Assembly (NCBI GenBank): GCA_964423195.1
Contig: CAYRDY010000003.1
Span: 1 to 55,913, forward strand
Length of the DNA: 55,913 nt
Reading direction: 5' to 3'
Source: CAKRHR01 sp964423195
Lineage (GTDB): Bacteria > Bacillota > Clostridia > Lachnospirales > Lachnospiraceae
Every line of letters begins with the position of its first letter. Position 1 is the first letter of the stretch. The translations under genes were made by a program, and so were the position numbers. Shown here piece by piece: positions 25,848-34,405 of this stretch. Below the pieces are notes generated by a model. The model did no database searches. It was not told the origin of the DNA and was given only the letters and a program-made list of their open reading frames with translations.

Positions 25848-26540
25848 ATGATCAGAGAAAATATCGCGCAGGTTCAAAAAAATATCGCCGAGGCCTGCAG
25901 GCGCTGCGGGCGCGACCCGAAGGAGGTCACGCTGATTGCCGTGAGCAAGACAAAACCCGTGGAGGACATCCGTGAGGCGATGGCCTGCGGTCTGACAGAG
26001 TTCGGTGAAAATAAAGTCCAGGAGATGTGCGATAAGATGGAGGCGATCAGAGAACCGCTCAGATGGCATCTGATCGGCCATCTGCAGACCAATAAGGTCA
26101 AGTATATTGTTGACAGGGCTTATCTGATCCACTCGGTGGATTCTCTGCATCTGGCTGAAAAAATTCAGGCAGAGGCGGAAAAGAAGAATGTCCATGTGAA
26201 TATTCTCGTCCAGGTCAATGTGGCGGATGAACTGACAAAATTCGGCCTGTCCGCCGCGGAGACCATCGATATGGTTGAAAAAATCGCCGTGTTTCCGAAT
26301 CTACATATCAAGGGTTTGATGACCATCGCGCCGTTTGTGGAGAATGCCGAGGAAAATCGACAATTTTTTCGCAAAATGAAAGAATTGTCTGTTGACATTG
26401 GGAACAAAAACATTGATAATGTAAGTATGCGCATCCTTTCCATGGGAATGACCGGAGACTATGAAGTCGCGGTCGAGGAGGGCGCGACCCATGTCCGTGT
26501 AGGGACAGGTATCTTTGGAGAGAGAAATTACAATAGATAG
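25848..26540 (+). CDS. yggS: YggS/YlmE-type pyridoxal phosphate homeostasis protein
   Basis: A 230-residue PLP-binding protein with a TIM-barrel fold of alanine racemase type. K34 in AVSKTKP binds the cofactor; FGENKVQE, WHLIGHLQTNK, and the C-terminal SMGMTGDYEVAVEEGATHVRVG are family signatures. It buffers cellular PLP and has no known catalytic reaction. As in B. subtilis (ylmE-sepF-ylmG-ylmH-divIVA), it stands before sepF; no ylmG is seen here. Confidence 0.93.
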   Translation: MIRENIAQVQKNIAEACRRCGRDPKEVTLIAVSKTKPVEDIREAMACGLTEFGENKVQEMCDKMEAIREPLRWHLIGHLQTNKVKYIVDRAYLIHSVDSLHLAEKIQAEAEKKNVHVNILVQVNVADELTKFGLSAAETIDMVEKIAVFPNLHIKGLMTIAPFVENAEENRQFFRKMKELSVDIGNKNIDNVSMRILSMGMTGDYEVAVEEGATHVRVGTGIFGERNYNR

Positions 26541-26642
26541 AAATCAGGATCTGCCTTTTCGCCGTTGGACCAAGAGACGGATAAGAAGACGGAGAGAAAA
26601 CATCACGGCAGATGAAAACAGGAATAGGAGAGAGTTGCAGCT

Positions 26643-27215
26643 ATGGGAAAAATGTTTGATAGATTTATGAATACCATGCGCTTAAACGGCGATGATTATG
26701 AAGAGGAATATGACGAATATGATGACGAATATGACGGCTATGACGATGATCTGTATGACGATGAATATGATGATCAGCCGGCGCAGAGGCGAAGTGCGGC
26801 AAAAAAGAGCGCTGGCAGGGCCAGGAGCACATCCGCGCCGCGGGACAGATCGTCAGGCAGTTCTTCGAGAGACAGTAAGATCGTGCCGATAAGAAAGACA
26901 CAGAATATTCAGGAAGTCCGCGTCGTCTGTCCGACGACCTTTGAGGCCGCAAAGGAGATCATCGATGTGCTCCTCGACGGTCAGGCCGCGGTGATCAATC
27001 TCGAAGGCTTGAAAAATGACAATTTCCCGCTGGCATCCAGGATCACAGATTTTGTATTCGGCGGCTGTTACGCTCTTGACGGAAACATCAAACCGGTGAC
27101 CAATTTTATCTTTATCGTGACGCCGGACGGACTGGAGATCACAGGCGACATTCAGGGCGTCGTCAATAACAAACAGAATGTGTCCGGTTCAGTCTACGGT
27201 TATCAGACCAGATAG
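26643..27215 (+). CDS. sepF: Cell division protein SepF
   Basis: A 190-residue protein. An N-terminal amphipathic start (MGKMFDRFMNTMRL) is the likely membrane anchor. Residues about 17-50 form an unusually acidic Asp/Glu/Tyr tract with at least seven D/E-Y repeats, then a basic Arg/Ser/Ala linker, then the SepF core (about 85-175) with VRVVCPTTFEAAKEIIDVLL and FVFGGCYALDG. The core forms rings that bind the FtsZ C-terminus and tether the Z-ring. A gap of about 100 bases separates it from the YggS gene. Confidence 0.94.
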   Translation: MGKMFDRFMNTMRLNGDDYEEEYDEYDDEYDGYDDDLYDDEYDDQPAQRRSAAKKSAGRARSTSAPRDRSSGSSSRDSKIVPIRKTQNIQEVRVVCPTTFEAAKEIIDVLLDGQAAVINLEGLKNDNFPLASRITDFVFGGCYALDGNIKPVTNFIFIVTPDGLEITGDIQGVVNNKQNVSGSVYGYQTR

Positions 27216-27223
27216 CTCCGGAT

Positions 27224-27988
27224 ATGGATAAATCATCTCAGCTTTTGCTGCGGCATCTCTCTGATCTGGCGGATGATGCCGCTTACCGCGGCGGCTGCAC
27301 CTTCACAGATTTTTTAAATCTGAACGAACAGACGATATTTATTGAAAACAGGGCTGATTTTTCTCACGTTCGCTGTGCTTTCAACGGCGGATATGAATCC
27401 GCCGAGCGGCGTATGATCAAATTTTTTTCGGATTCTGAAGGTGAGACGGAGTGTGAGACGCCGTTTCCGATCCAGTGCGTGAGGATTGAGGCTGTCTCTG
27501 AGAAATTCAGCGATCAGCTGACGCACCGGGATTTTCTGGGCGCCGTTTTAAATCTCGGCATTGACCGCGGCAAGACCGGAGACATTTTGGTGAGGGACAA
27601 TACGGCCTATCTGCTGGCCACGGAGACGATGGCGCCGTTTATCTGTGAGAATCTCGAGCAGGTCAGACACACAAGGGTGCGCGCCAGTCTGTGCGCGCTG
27701 CCTCAGACGGTGGCCGAGCCGGCCTTTCGAACAAAACAGGGCAGCGTCACATCTGTGCGCATTGACAGCCTGGTCGCGCTGGCTTTCAACCTGTCACGCA
27801 CATCGGCGGCGCGATATATCTCGCAGGGACTGGTCTTTATCAACGGCCGTATGGTCACGTCAAACAGCGCTGTCCCCAGGGACGGGGACGTGATCTCTGT
27901 GCGCACGCTCGGCCGGTTCAAGCTGGAGACGACGGATAGGAGATCAAAAAAAGATAAATTGATCGTCAGGACGCACATCTACATTTAG
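27224..27988 (+). CDS. ylmH: YlmH-type RNA-binding protein with S4 domain
   Basis: A 254-residue protein. The N-terminal two thirds match the YlmH ribosome-associated fold (HLSDLADDAAYRGG ... LTHRDFLGAVLNLGIDRGKTGDI), and the C-terminal S4 domain (about 180-245) has RIDSLVALAFNLSRTSAARYI and VFINGRMVTSN. In B. subtilis YlmH has been linked to rescue of stalled ribosomes and lies in the same sepF-divIVA neighbourhood. It begins eight bases after sepF. Confidence 0.9.
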   Translation: MDKSSQLLLRHLSDLADDAAYRGGCTFTDFLNLNEQTIFIENRADFSHVRCAFNGGYESAERRMIKFFSDSEGETECETPFPIQCVRIEAVSEKFSDQLTHRDFLGAVLNLGIDRGKTGDILVRDNTAYLLATETMAPFICENLEQVRHTRVRASLCALPQTVAEPAFRTKQGSVTSVRIDSLVALAFNLSRTSAARYISQGLVFINGRMVTSNSAVPRDGDVISVRTLGRFKLETTDRRSKKDKLIVRTHIYI

Positions 27989-27999
27989 GAGGAATTTTT

Positions 28000-28650
28000 A
28001 TGATCACACCAATTGATGTTCAGTCTAAAACTTTTAAATCAGGTATGGGATATTCAAAAACGGACGTTGACAGTTTTATGCAGACAATCAGCGCCGACTA
28101 TGAGGCGCTTTACAGAGAAAATCTTGAATTAAAGGACAAAGTCAATATATTAAATGACGGTATTAATCACTATAAAAGCATCGAGAAATCCATGCAAAAG
28201 GCGCTTGTGCTGGCGGAGCAGACGGCCGAGGAGACGATCAATTCATCCAAATCCAACGCCACCGTGATCGAGCAGGAAGCTGTCCTGAAGGCTCAGTCCA
28301 TCGTCGCTGACGCCAAGATTGAGCTCGACCATATTCACAGCAAGACCATCGAATTGATCCAGCAGTATGAGAAATACCGCACGCAATTCAAGTCTCTGGC
28401 CCAGTCTCAGGCTGAATTGCTCGACAGCGACGCATTCAATATCGAGGTGGCGACACTTGACGCTTTCCAGAATCTCCAGCAGAGCGCGTCTGAGCATTAC
28501 GCGAATATCGACACCAGCACGGTCTATCAAAAGAGCCATCCGGTCCACATCACCTCCTCGCCGGAGGGGGAGGATAGGGATGAGACCCTGAGTGAAGACG
28601 ATGAGATAAAGATCAATGATTTCGCCAGCATGTTCAAAGACGCGGACTGA
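28000..28650 (+). CDS. divIVA: DivIVA domain cell division/polarity protein
   Basis: A 216-residue protein. The N-terminal DivIVA domain (about 1-60) has ITPIDVQSKTFKSGMGYSKTDVDSFM with the lipid-binding start, followed by a long coiled coil to about residue 140 and an acidic tail. DivIVA senses negative membrane curvature at septa and poles and recruits partners. An AGGAGG precedes ATG 28000. Confidence 0.92.
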   Translation: MITPIDVQSKTFKSGMGYSKTDVDSFMQTISADYEALYRENLELKDKVNILNDGINHYKSIEKSMQKALVLAEQTAEETINSSKSNATVIEQEAVLKAQSIVADAKIELDHIHSKTIELIQQYEKYRTQFKSLAQSQAELLDSDAFNIEVATLDAFQNLQQSASEHYANIDTSTVYQKSHPVHITSSPEGEDRDETLSEDDEIKINDFASMFKDAD

Positions 28651-28738
28651 CAGGCCGACGAATAACCCCTGTCAGGCGGCGTTGAATCGTGGCGGGGCGC
28701 CGTGAAAGCGGCGCGAGAGGTTTGACATATTGAGGCGA

Positions 28739-28770
28739 GGCTGCCGCAGATTTGCGGCGGCCTTATCTTT
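28739..28770 (+). terminator. Rho-independent terminator after divIVA
   Basis: A 10-bp stem (GGCTGCCGCA / TGCGGCGGCC) with loop GATT, followed by TTATCTTT. A second short hairpin (GTGCGCC / GGCGCAC, about 28775-28792) follows. The terminator separates the division block from aroB. Confidence 0.78.
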
Positions 28771-28866
28771 ATGAGTGCGCCCGGCGGCGCACGTTTCTAT
28801 CAAGTTTAAAAGTTGAATCTGTGATATGATGGATGCGGGTCGTGATGCCGGCAGGAGGGATGCGTC

Positions 28867-29955
28867 ATGCGGACAATGACTGTACATGATGAGAATAAAC
28901 CGATTTACCCCATTGTTTTTGCCGAGGACTACAGCTGCCTTTCCGAGGCGGTGCGGAGGCTGCGGATCAGACAGCGGAAAATATGTGTCGTCTCCGAGAC
29001 GAATGTGGCGCCGCATTATCTCGACGAGGTGGTCCGGATTTTTGAGTCGGAGGCCCGGACAGTGACGCATTTTGTCTTTGAGGCGGGGGAGGCAAACAAA
29101 AATTTAAAAACCGTCGAAATGCTCTATGAACATCTGATCCGCTCCGGCTTTGACCGCAGGGATCTGCTCGTGGCGCTCGGCGGAGGGGTCACCGGTGACC
29201 TGACAGGCTACGCCGCCGCGACCTATATGCGCGGCATTTCTTTTATCCAGATGCCGACGAGCCTGCTCTCACAGGTGGACAGCAGCATCGGCGGCAAGAC
29301 CGGCGTTGATTTCAATGCCTATAAGAATATGATCGGCGCTTTTCACCAGCCAGCGCTCGTCTATATGAATCTCGGCACGCTGCTGACACTCAGTGAGACG
29401 GAATATCTGTCCGGGATGGGAGAGATCATCAAGCACGGCCTGATCAAGGATATCACCTATTACCGCTGGATCAAGGCCCATCGGGAACAGATCATGGCCA
29501 GAGACCTGCCGGTCCTTGAGGAATTGATCTGGCAGAGCGTGAATATCAAACGACAGGTGGTCGAGAGAGACCCGAAGGAGCAGGGGGAGAGGGCACTGCT
29601 CAATTTTGGCCACACCATCGGCCATGCCGTCGAGAAGCTGACAGATTTCAAAATGCTCCACGGCGAGTGCGTGGCCGTCGGCATGGCGGCGGCCGGATGG
29701 ATCTCATGCCGTCGGGGATACATCACAGATGAGACGCTTGAAGATATGCGGGAACTTCTCTCGAATTTCAAGCTCCCGGTCTCGGTCAGCCACCTGAGTG
29801 TCGATGAGGTTTTTGACGCGGCGAAGCATGACAAAAAAATGGATGCGGGGCATATTCGATTTGTGCTCCTGCAGCCGGAGGGGCATGCCGTGGTTGACAC
29901 GTCGGTGTCCGATGATGAACTGATGTCGGCGATCCGCTCAGTCATCGAGCGCTGA
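28867..29955 (+). CDS. aroB: 3-dehydroquinate synthase
   Basis: A 362-residue enzyme, the second step of the shikimate pathway, which closes DAHP to 3-dehydroquinate with NAD and a metal. The dinucleotide-binding stretch ALGGGVTGDLTGYAAATYMRG, the QMPTSLLSQVDSSIGGKTG block and the metal-site histidines in NFGHTIGHAVE and the MLHGECVAVGM stretch are all present. It stands alone, with no other aromatic pathway genes nearby, between a terminator and lspA. The start codon is ATG 28867; GGCAGGAGGG lies ten bases upstream. Confidence 0.95.
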   Translation: MRTMTVHDENKPIYPIVFAEDYSCLSEAVRRLRIRQRKICVVSETNVAPHYLDEVVRIFESEARTVTHFVFEAGEANKNLKTVEMLYEHLIRSGFDRRDLLVALGGGVTGDLTGYAAATYMRGISFIQMPTSLLSQVDSSIGGKTGVDFNAYKNMIGAFHQPALVYMNLGTLLTLSETEYLSGMGEIIKHGLIKDITYYRWIKAHREQIMARDLPVLEELIWQSVNIKRQVVERDPKEQGERALLNFGHTIGHAVEKLTDFKMLHGECVAVGMAAAGWISCRRGYITDETLEDMRELLSNFKLPVSVSHLSVDEVFDAAKHDKKMDAGHIRFVLLQPEGHAVVDTSVSDDELMSAIRSVIER

Positions 29956-30067
29956 GCGCTCAAAAACCGACGGGGAAGACAACAGGGAGCCTTTATTGAC
30001 ATCCGAACGGCGCTGATCATCGTGAGTGGCGCCCAGAGTACAAAAATCCTGAAAAATGGGGTATACG

Positions 30068-30553
30068 ATGAGATATTTAAGGGATTTTTTATATATTTGC
30101 ATTTTGGTCTTCATTGACCGGATGACTAAAATTTGTGCCGTCAGGTATCTGAAGCCGAACGGTCCGGTGCCGATTATCCGCGGTGTCTTTGAACTTCAGT
30201 ATCTTGAGAATACCGGCGCGGCCTTTGGCATATTAAAAAACCGGCAGATATTATTTATCGTCGGCACGCTTTTGATCATGGCCGCTGTGATCTGGTTTTA
30301 TTTCAAAATACCGGATAACCGAAGATTTCTGCCGCTGCGAATCATCTCAACCACGGTGGTCGCCGGTGCCGTCGGCAATCTCATTGACCGTGTTTCGCAG
30401 GGCTATGTCGTCGATTTCTTTTATTTTAAACTGATTGATTTTCCGATCTTTAATGTGGCTGACATTTACGTGACCGTATCGTCTGTCATCTTTCTGTTTC
30501 TGATGCTGTTTTACTATAAGGAAGAGGATTATCGTTTTTTGAGGGGCAAGTGA
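30068..30553 (+). CDS. lspA: Lipoprotein signal peptidase (signal peptidase II)
   Basis: About 161 residues, four membrane helices. The catalytic aspartates are in the family motifs VAGAVGNLIDRV and FNVADIYVTV, and the ENTGAAFG block is present. It cleaves lipid-modified prolipoproteins such as the carboxypeptidase encoded upstream. ATG 30068 follows GGGG by six bases; ATG 30056 would add four residues. rluD follows after 12 bases, a pairing common in Firmicutes. Confidence 0.95.
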   Translation: MRYLRDFLYICILVFIDRMTKICAVRYLKPNGPVPIIRGVFELQYLENTGAAFGILKNRQILFIVGTLLIMAAVIWFYFKIPDNRRFLPLRIISTTVVAGAVGNLIDRVSQGYVVDFFYFKLIDFPIFNVADIYVTVSSVIFLFLMLFYYKEEDYRFLRGK

Positions 30554-30565
30554 GGCCTTTAGCGT

Positions 30566-31480
30566 ATGGATGTGCTGACATTTGATGTGGACGGCGATCA
30601 CGGCGGCATTCGCATTGATAAGTATCTGAGTGAAATGATGCCGGAGCAGTCGCGGTCCTATATACAGAAACTCATTAAAGATGAGGCCGTATCTGTCGGC
30701 GCCGGTCCGGTCAAATCCAGTGATAAGGTCAATGGCGGTGACAGGGTGGAAGTGCGCCTTCCCGAGCCTGTCGTCCTCGATGTCAAACCCGAAAATATAC
30801 CTCTGGATATCCTGTATGAGGATGATGACGTCATCGTCATCAATAAACCCAAGAATATGGTTGTCCATCCGAGCGCCGGCCATGAATCTCACACCGTTGT
30901 CAACGCCGTCTTGTATCACTGCCGGGATCAGCTCTCGACCATCAACGGCGTCCTGCGTCCAGGTATTGTCCACCGCATCGATAAGGATACGACCGGGGTC
31001 ATTGTCGTCTGTAAAAATGACAGGGCGCATAACTTTCTGGCAGAGCAGCTGAGAGAACACTCGATCACGCGCAGATACCATGCCATCTGCTGCAACAATC
31101 TGGTCGATGACACGGGCACTGTCGACGCGCCGATCGGACGCTCACCCGCCGACCGGAAAAAGATGGCGGTCAATTTTCAGAGCGGCAAACCCGCGGTCAC
31201 GCATTACAGGGTGCTGGAACGCTTCGGAAAGTATACTTACATCGAATGTGCGCTGGAGACCGGCCGCACACACCAGATCCGGGTTCACATGTCATCCATC
31301 GGACATCCGCTGCTCGGTGATCCCGTCTATGGCCCTGCAAATTGTCCCTTTAAACTTGACGGCCAGGTGCTGCACGCGAAAATCCTCGGTTTTATTCATC
31401 CGACGACCGGCGAATATATGGAATTCGAGGCGCCGCTGCCCGAATACTTTGCCAGATTACTGACATTGTTGCGGCGCTAA
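30566..31480 (+). CDS. rluD: Ribosomal large subunit pseudouridine synthase, RluD family
   Basis: A 304-residue enzyme. The N-terminal S4 domain (about 10-70: IDKYLSEMMPEQSRSYIQKLI) is followed by the synthase domain with the catalytic aspartate in HRIDKDTTG (about residue 139) and the LETGRTHQIRVHM motif. It would modify uridines in 23S rRNA; the exact sites cannot be told from sequence. Confidence 0.93.
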   Translation: MDVLTFDVDGDHGGIRIDKYLSEMMPEQSRSYIQKLIKDEAVSVGAGPVKSSDKVNGGDRVEVRLPEPVVLDVKPENIPLDILYEDDDVIVINKPKNMVVHPSAGHESHTVVNAVLYHCRDQLSTINGVLRPGIVHRIDKDTTGVIVVCKNDRAHNFLAEQLREHSITRRYHAICCNNLVDDTGTVDAPIGRSPADRKKMAVNFQSGKPAVTHYRVLERFGKYTYIECALETGRTHQIRVHMSSIGHPLLGDPVYGPANCPFKLDGQVLHAKILGFIHPTTGEYMEFEAPLPEYFARLLTLLRR

Positions 31481-31489
31481 ACATTAAAT

Positions 31490-31517
31490 ACTATATACTA
31501 TATACTATATACTATAT
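31490..31517 (+). repeat. Four exact tandem copies of ACTATAT
   Basis: A 7-base unit repeated four times without error just after the rluD stop. Such AT-rich short tandem repeats change length by slippage. It is 88 bases upstream of the -35 box of the recombinase gene. Confidence 0.9.
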
Positions 31518-31566
31518 GCCATGGGGGAATGCATATGTGCCTATGACCGGAAAGAGCGGATTGAGT

Positions 31567-31598
31567 TCTTCGCGCAAAATGCGAGTTTATTGCGAAGA
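31567..31598. repeat. Inverted repeat upstream of the XerS-like recombinase; candidate dif-like site
   Basis: TCTTCGC (31567-31573) and GCGAAGA (31592-31598) are inverted arms spanning 32 bp, with a purine/pyrimidine-biased centre. In streptococci and lactococci the XerS target difSL is about this long and lies beside xerS. Size and position fit; sequence identity to known dif sites has not been tested. It could instead be an operator for the promoter seven bases away. Confidence 0.35.
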
Positions 31599-31604
31599 TT
31601 GTTC

Positions 31605-31634
31605 TTGACACGAGGGCATCGGCGGCTTTATAAT
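31605..31634 (+). promoter_or_regulatory. SigA-type promoter of the XerS-like recombinase gene
   Basis: Consensus boxes TTGACA (31605-31610) and TATAAT (31629-31634), separated by 18 bases, 33 bases before the start codon. Confidence 0.85.
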
Positions 31635-31667
31635 GAAGTTAAGAATCAATTCATGAGGTGACGACCT

Positions 31668-32723
31668 ATGCGCGAACTGACTTATCAGGAAAAGACAAGC
31701 CTTGAGAATACTGTCAAACTGCGGGAAATTCTTGCGGAGCTTCCACCGTTTTGCAAAGAATTTTTCAGGGCGATCGAGCCGTCCACACAGCCAAAGACGA
31801 GAATCTCATATGCCTATGACTTAAAGGTTTTCTTTGGATTTCTGATCGAGAAAAAGCCTGCCTACAGGGAATACAGGCTGTCGGATTTCACGCCGGCGGA
31901 TCTTGACAATCTTCAGGCTGTGGATATCGAGGAATATCAGGAATACTTGAAGCTCTACGACAAAGACGACAAATTGATCACAAATAAAGAGCGCGGCCTC
32001 GCCAGAAAGATGTCATCGCTGCGCAGTTTTTATAATTATTACTACAAACGCCAGGTCATCCACAATAATCCGGCCATGCTCGTCGATATGCCGAAACTGC
32101 ACGACAAGGCCATCATCCGGCTGGATATCGATGAGGTGGCCAACCTGCTTGACTACATCGAGAGCTGCGGCGAAAATCTGACCGGCCAGCGCAAGGCCTA
32201 CTATGAAAAGACAAAATTCCGCGATCTCGCGCTGATCACACTGCTCCTCGGCACAGGCATCCGGGTATCTGAGTGTGTCGGCCTGGATATCAACGATGTG
32301 GATTTCAAAAATAACTCCATCAAAGTGACCAGAAAAGGCGGAAATCAGATGTATGTCTTTTTTGGCAATGAAGTTGAGGTCGCGCTATATGACTATCTGA
32401 ACAATGATCGCAATCTCGTCAAACCGCTCGAGGGCCATGAGAACGCCCTCTTTTTGTCCATGCAGCGCAAGCGAATCAGCGTCCGCACTGTCGAGGATCT
32501 GGTGCAGAAATACACGTCGCAGGTGACGCCGAACAAACACATCACCCCGCACAAACTGCGGAGCACCTATGGCACAAATCTGTACAAGGAGACCGGCGAT
32601 ATCTACCTCGTCGCGGACGTCCTCGGACATAAGGACGTCAACACGACCAGAAGGCATTATGCCGCCACCGATGACGACCGAAGGAGGCTCGCGGCCACCG
32701 CTGTGAAGCTCAGGGAGCCATAA
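31668..32723 (+). CDS. Tyrosine recombinase, XerS-like
   Basis: A 351-residue site-specific recombinase. The N-terminal SAM-like core-binding domain (about 15-140) is followed by the catalytic domain. All catalytic residues are present: R199 (GTGIRVSE), K223 (TRKGGN), H295 and R298 (HKLRST), H321 (LGHKDVN) and nucleophile Y331 (RHYA). The longer N-terminus with KTRISYAYDLKVFFGFL resembles XerS, the single chromosome-dimer resolvase of streptococci, more than XerC/D. It has a near-perfect promoter and a GAGGTG site. It sits in conserved housekeeping DNA with no other mobile genes, so a chromosomal Xer role is favoured over a mobile-element integrase. Confidence 0.88.
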   Translation: MRELTYQEKTSLENTVKLREILAELPPFCKEFFRAIEPSTQPKTRISYAYDLKVFFGFLIEKKPAYREYRLSDFTPADLDNLQAVDIEEYQEYLKLYDKDDKLITNKERGLARKMSSLRSFYNYYYKRQVIHNNPAMLVDMPKLHDKAIIRLDIDEVANLLDYIESCGENLTGQRKAYYEKTKFRDLALITLLLGTGIRVSECVGLDINDVDFKNNSIKVTRKGGNQMYVFFGNEVEVALYDYLNNDRNLVKPLEGHENALFLSMQRKRISVRTVEDLVQKYTSQVTPNKHITPHKLRSTYGTNLYKETGDIYLVADVLGHKDVNTTRRHYAATDDDRRRLAATAVKLREP

Positions 32724-32789
32724 TCAGGGAACAATGAATCCGAGAGGCGCAATAAAGCCAAGGATGCCCATCCATTGAATGGATAAAAT

Positions 32790-33140
32790 TTATAAATCCT
32801 CTTCCGCCACTGTCTTGCCGTCGCGCCAGATGCGCTCAAGATCATAGTACAGGCGGTTTTCCTCCGAGAAAATGTGAACGATGATATCATTGTAATCCAT
32901 CAATATCCAGTTGGCGGCGCGATAGCCCTCGATCTGCTTCGGGGTCCGTCCCTCCTTAGCTAGCGCTTCCTCGACACTGTCCGCCAACGCCTGAACCTGG
33001 TTGGTATTGCTGCCGCTGGCGATGATGAAATAATCAGCGATGACTGTGACATTGGAGATATCCAGAATATGAATATCCTGTGCCTTTTTGTCTTTCAAGG
33101 CGTCAACGGCGATTCTGGCCGCATATCTTGCGTCAATCAT
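32790..33140 (-). CDS. rsfS: Ribosomal silencing factor RsfS
   Basis: A 116-residue protein that binds uL14 and prevents subunit joining when nutrients are short. It has the family signatures DIHILDISNVTVIADYFII and YNDIIVHIFSEENRLYYDLERIW. It overlaps the 3' end of yqeK by eight bases. The order nadD-yqeK-rsfS is conserved in Firmicutes. Confidence 0.94.
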   Translation of the reverse strand: MIDARYAARIAVDALKDKKAQDIHILDISNVTVIADYFIIASGSNTNQVQALADSVEEALAKEGRTPKQIEGYRAANWILMDYNDIIVHIFSEENRLYYDLERIWRDGKTVAEEDL

Positions 33141-33720
33141 TTTTATTCCTCCCTAAAAGTTCCTTATAATATTGATATGTTTCTACCGTATGTCGGTCAA
33201 TATTCTGCTTTTTCTCATTCAGATAATTTAAAGTCTGCGCCAATATCTCAAGGACGCCCTCGTCGAGATTTTCAAAGCACAGCCGGCGCAGATGTCCAAG
33301 ATCCGGCGCACTGCTCCGCCCCGGCTCAATATAGTCCGCCGCGAATACGATCTCCTCAAGCAGCGACATCTCCGGCCTGCCGGTCGTGTGGAAGCGTATG
33401 GCATTGAGGATATCCTCATCGGTCACCCCATATTTTTTTCGCGCGAAATGGGCGCCGACTTTCCCGTGGAGCAGATACGGACTCTTTCGCTCCGTCTCAG
33501 AGACAGGGATGTGATTCTTATCGCATATTTTTAACAGCTTCTCAGCCTCCAGATATTTGGCGCAGTCGTGGAGGAGGCCTGCAATCTCAGCCTTCTTTAG
33601 GTCGCAGCCGTACCTCATCGCCAGGCAGACGCTCGTATAGCGGACACCGGTCGTGTGGACATAGCGCTTTTCGTTCAATTTTTTGATCAGATGTCTCTCA
33701 ATTTCCGCAATTTCCATCAT
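33133..33720 (-). CDS. yqeK: HD-domain hydrolase YqeK (Ap4A hydrolase type)
   Basis: About 195 residues. HD-domain metal ligands are visible in HTTGVRYTS, LLHDCAKYL and the HGKVGAHFA and IRFHTTGRP stretches. Firmicute YqeK proteins split diadenosine tetraphosphate symmetrically into two ADP. The start is ATG 33720 (or 33717), which overlaps the nadD end by 23 bases; an earlier in-frame ATG lies deep inside nadD and is not used. Confidence 0.92.
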   Translation of the reverse strand: MMEIAEIERHLIKKLNEKRYVHTTGVRYTSVCLAMRYGCDLKKAEIAGLLHDCAKYLEAEKLLKICDKNHIPVSETERKSPYLLHGKVGAHFARKKYGVTDEDILNAIRFHTTGRPEMSLLEEIVFAADYIEPGRSSAPDLGHLRRLCFENLDEGVLEILAQTLNYLNEKKQNIDRHTVETYQYYKELLGRNKND

Positions 33721-34348
33721 TTGCCACACCACCCGTCGACGCCTTCTTATCGGCATATATCTGATTCTGATAGATAAATTCACGGACTCTGTCCGGCACA
33801 AGAAATTCAATGCTCCTGCCCTCAGCGACCCTCTTGCGGATCATCGTCGATGAGATATCAATCTTTGGCACAGACTCGATATATATTCTGGCACCGTAAT
33901 CCCTTGTCAGCTCATCGGCCTTCGCGCGGAGCAGATCGAGGTCGATATCCTCACGCGCGGCGGCTATCAGCGCGGCGTCACGGAAGATTTCACGCGGATG
34001 ATGCCACGTATCGATCGCGAACAGAGAATCCGCGCCCATGATGAAATAAAAGGTATAATCGGGATAGGCGGTGCGCAGGAACTTCAGCGTCTCAGAGGTA
34101 TAGGATACGTCCGCCTTGCGTATCTCATAGTCGAAAGCCTTGAAATGGGGGTGATCCGCCACCGCGCACTCGACCATTTTCAGGCGCAGTTCATTATCCA
34201 GGATATGCTCACCGCGTTTGTGCGGCGGAATGTAGGCCGGCATAAACCATACTTCGTCAAGCCCGAATTCGTCATATGCATTCTCGGCGATGATCATATG
34301 GCCGAGATGGATCGGGTTGAAGGTGCCGCCCAGAATACCGATCTTCAC
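33698..34348 (-). CDS. nadD: Nicotinate-nucleotide adenylyltransferase
   Basis: A 216-residue enzyme that makes deamido-NAD from nicotinate mononucleotide and ATP. The N-terminal GGTFNPIHLGHM holds the nucleotidyltransferase HxGH motif, and ISSTMIRKRV near the end is the second ATP motif. The start is GTG 34348 with GGAGG five bases upstream; an ATG start 33 codons earlier would give a poor, repeat-derived N-terminus. Confidence 0.95.
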   Translation of the reverse strand: MKIGILGGTFNPIHLGHMIIAENAYDEFGLDEVWFMPAYIPPHKRGEHILDNELRLKMVECAVADHPHFKAFDYEIRKADVSYTSETLKFLRTAYPDYTFYFIMGADSLFAIDTWHHPREIFRDAALIAAAREDIDLDLLRAKADELTRDYGARIYIESVPKIDISSTMIRKRVAEGRSIEFLVPDRVREFIYQNQIYADKKASTGGVANDGNCGN

Positions 34349-34405
34349 ATTAACCTCCAAATACAATCTGATGATATCAGTGCCGTCAGCGCGCAAAGCA
34401 CGGAG

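Noticed and set aside
31668..32723. Integrase of a prophage or conjugative element
   Set aside because: No excisionase, attachment-site duplication or other mobile genes; the surroundings are core genes and the protein resembles chromosomal XerS.
32770..32784. Terminator between the convergent recombinase and rsfS genes
   Set aside because: The palindrome ATCCATT-G-AATGGAT is short and is followed by AAAATTT rather than a T tract on the plus strand and by GGGC on the minus strand.
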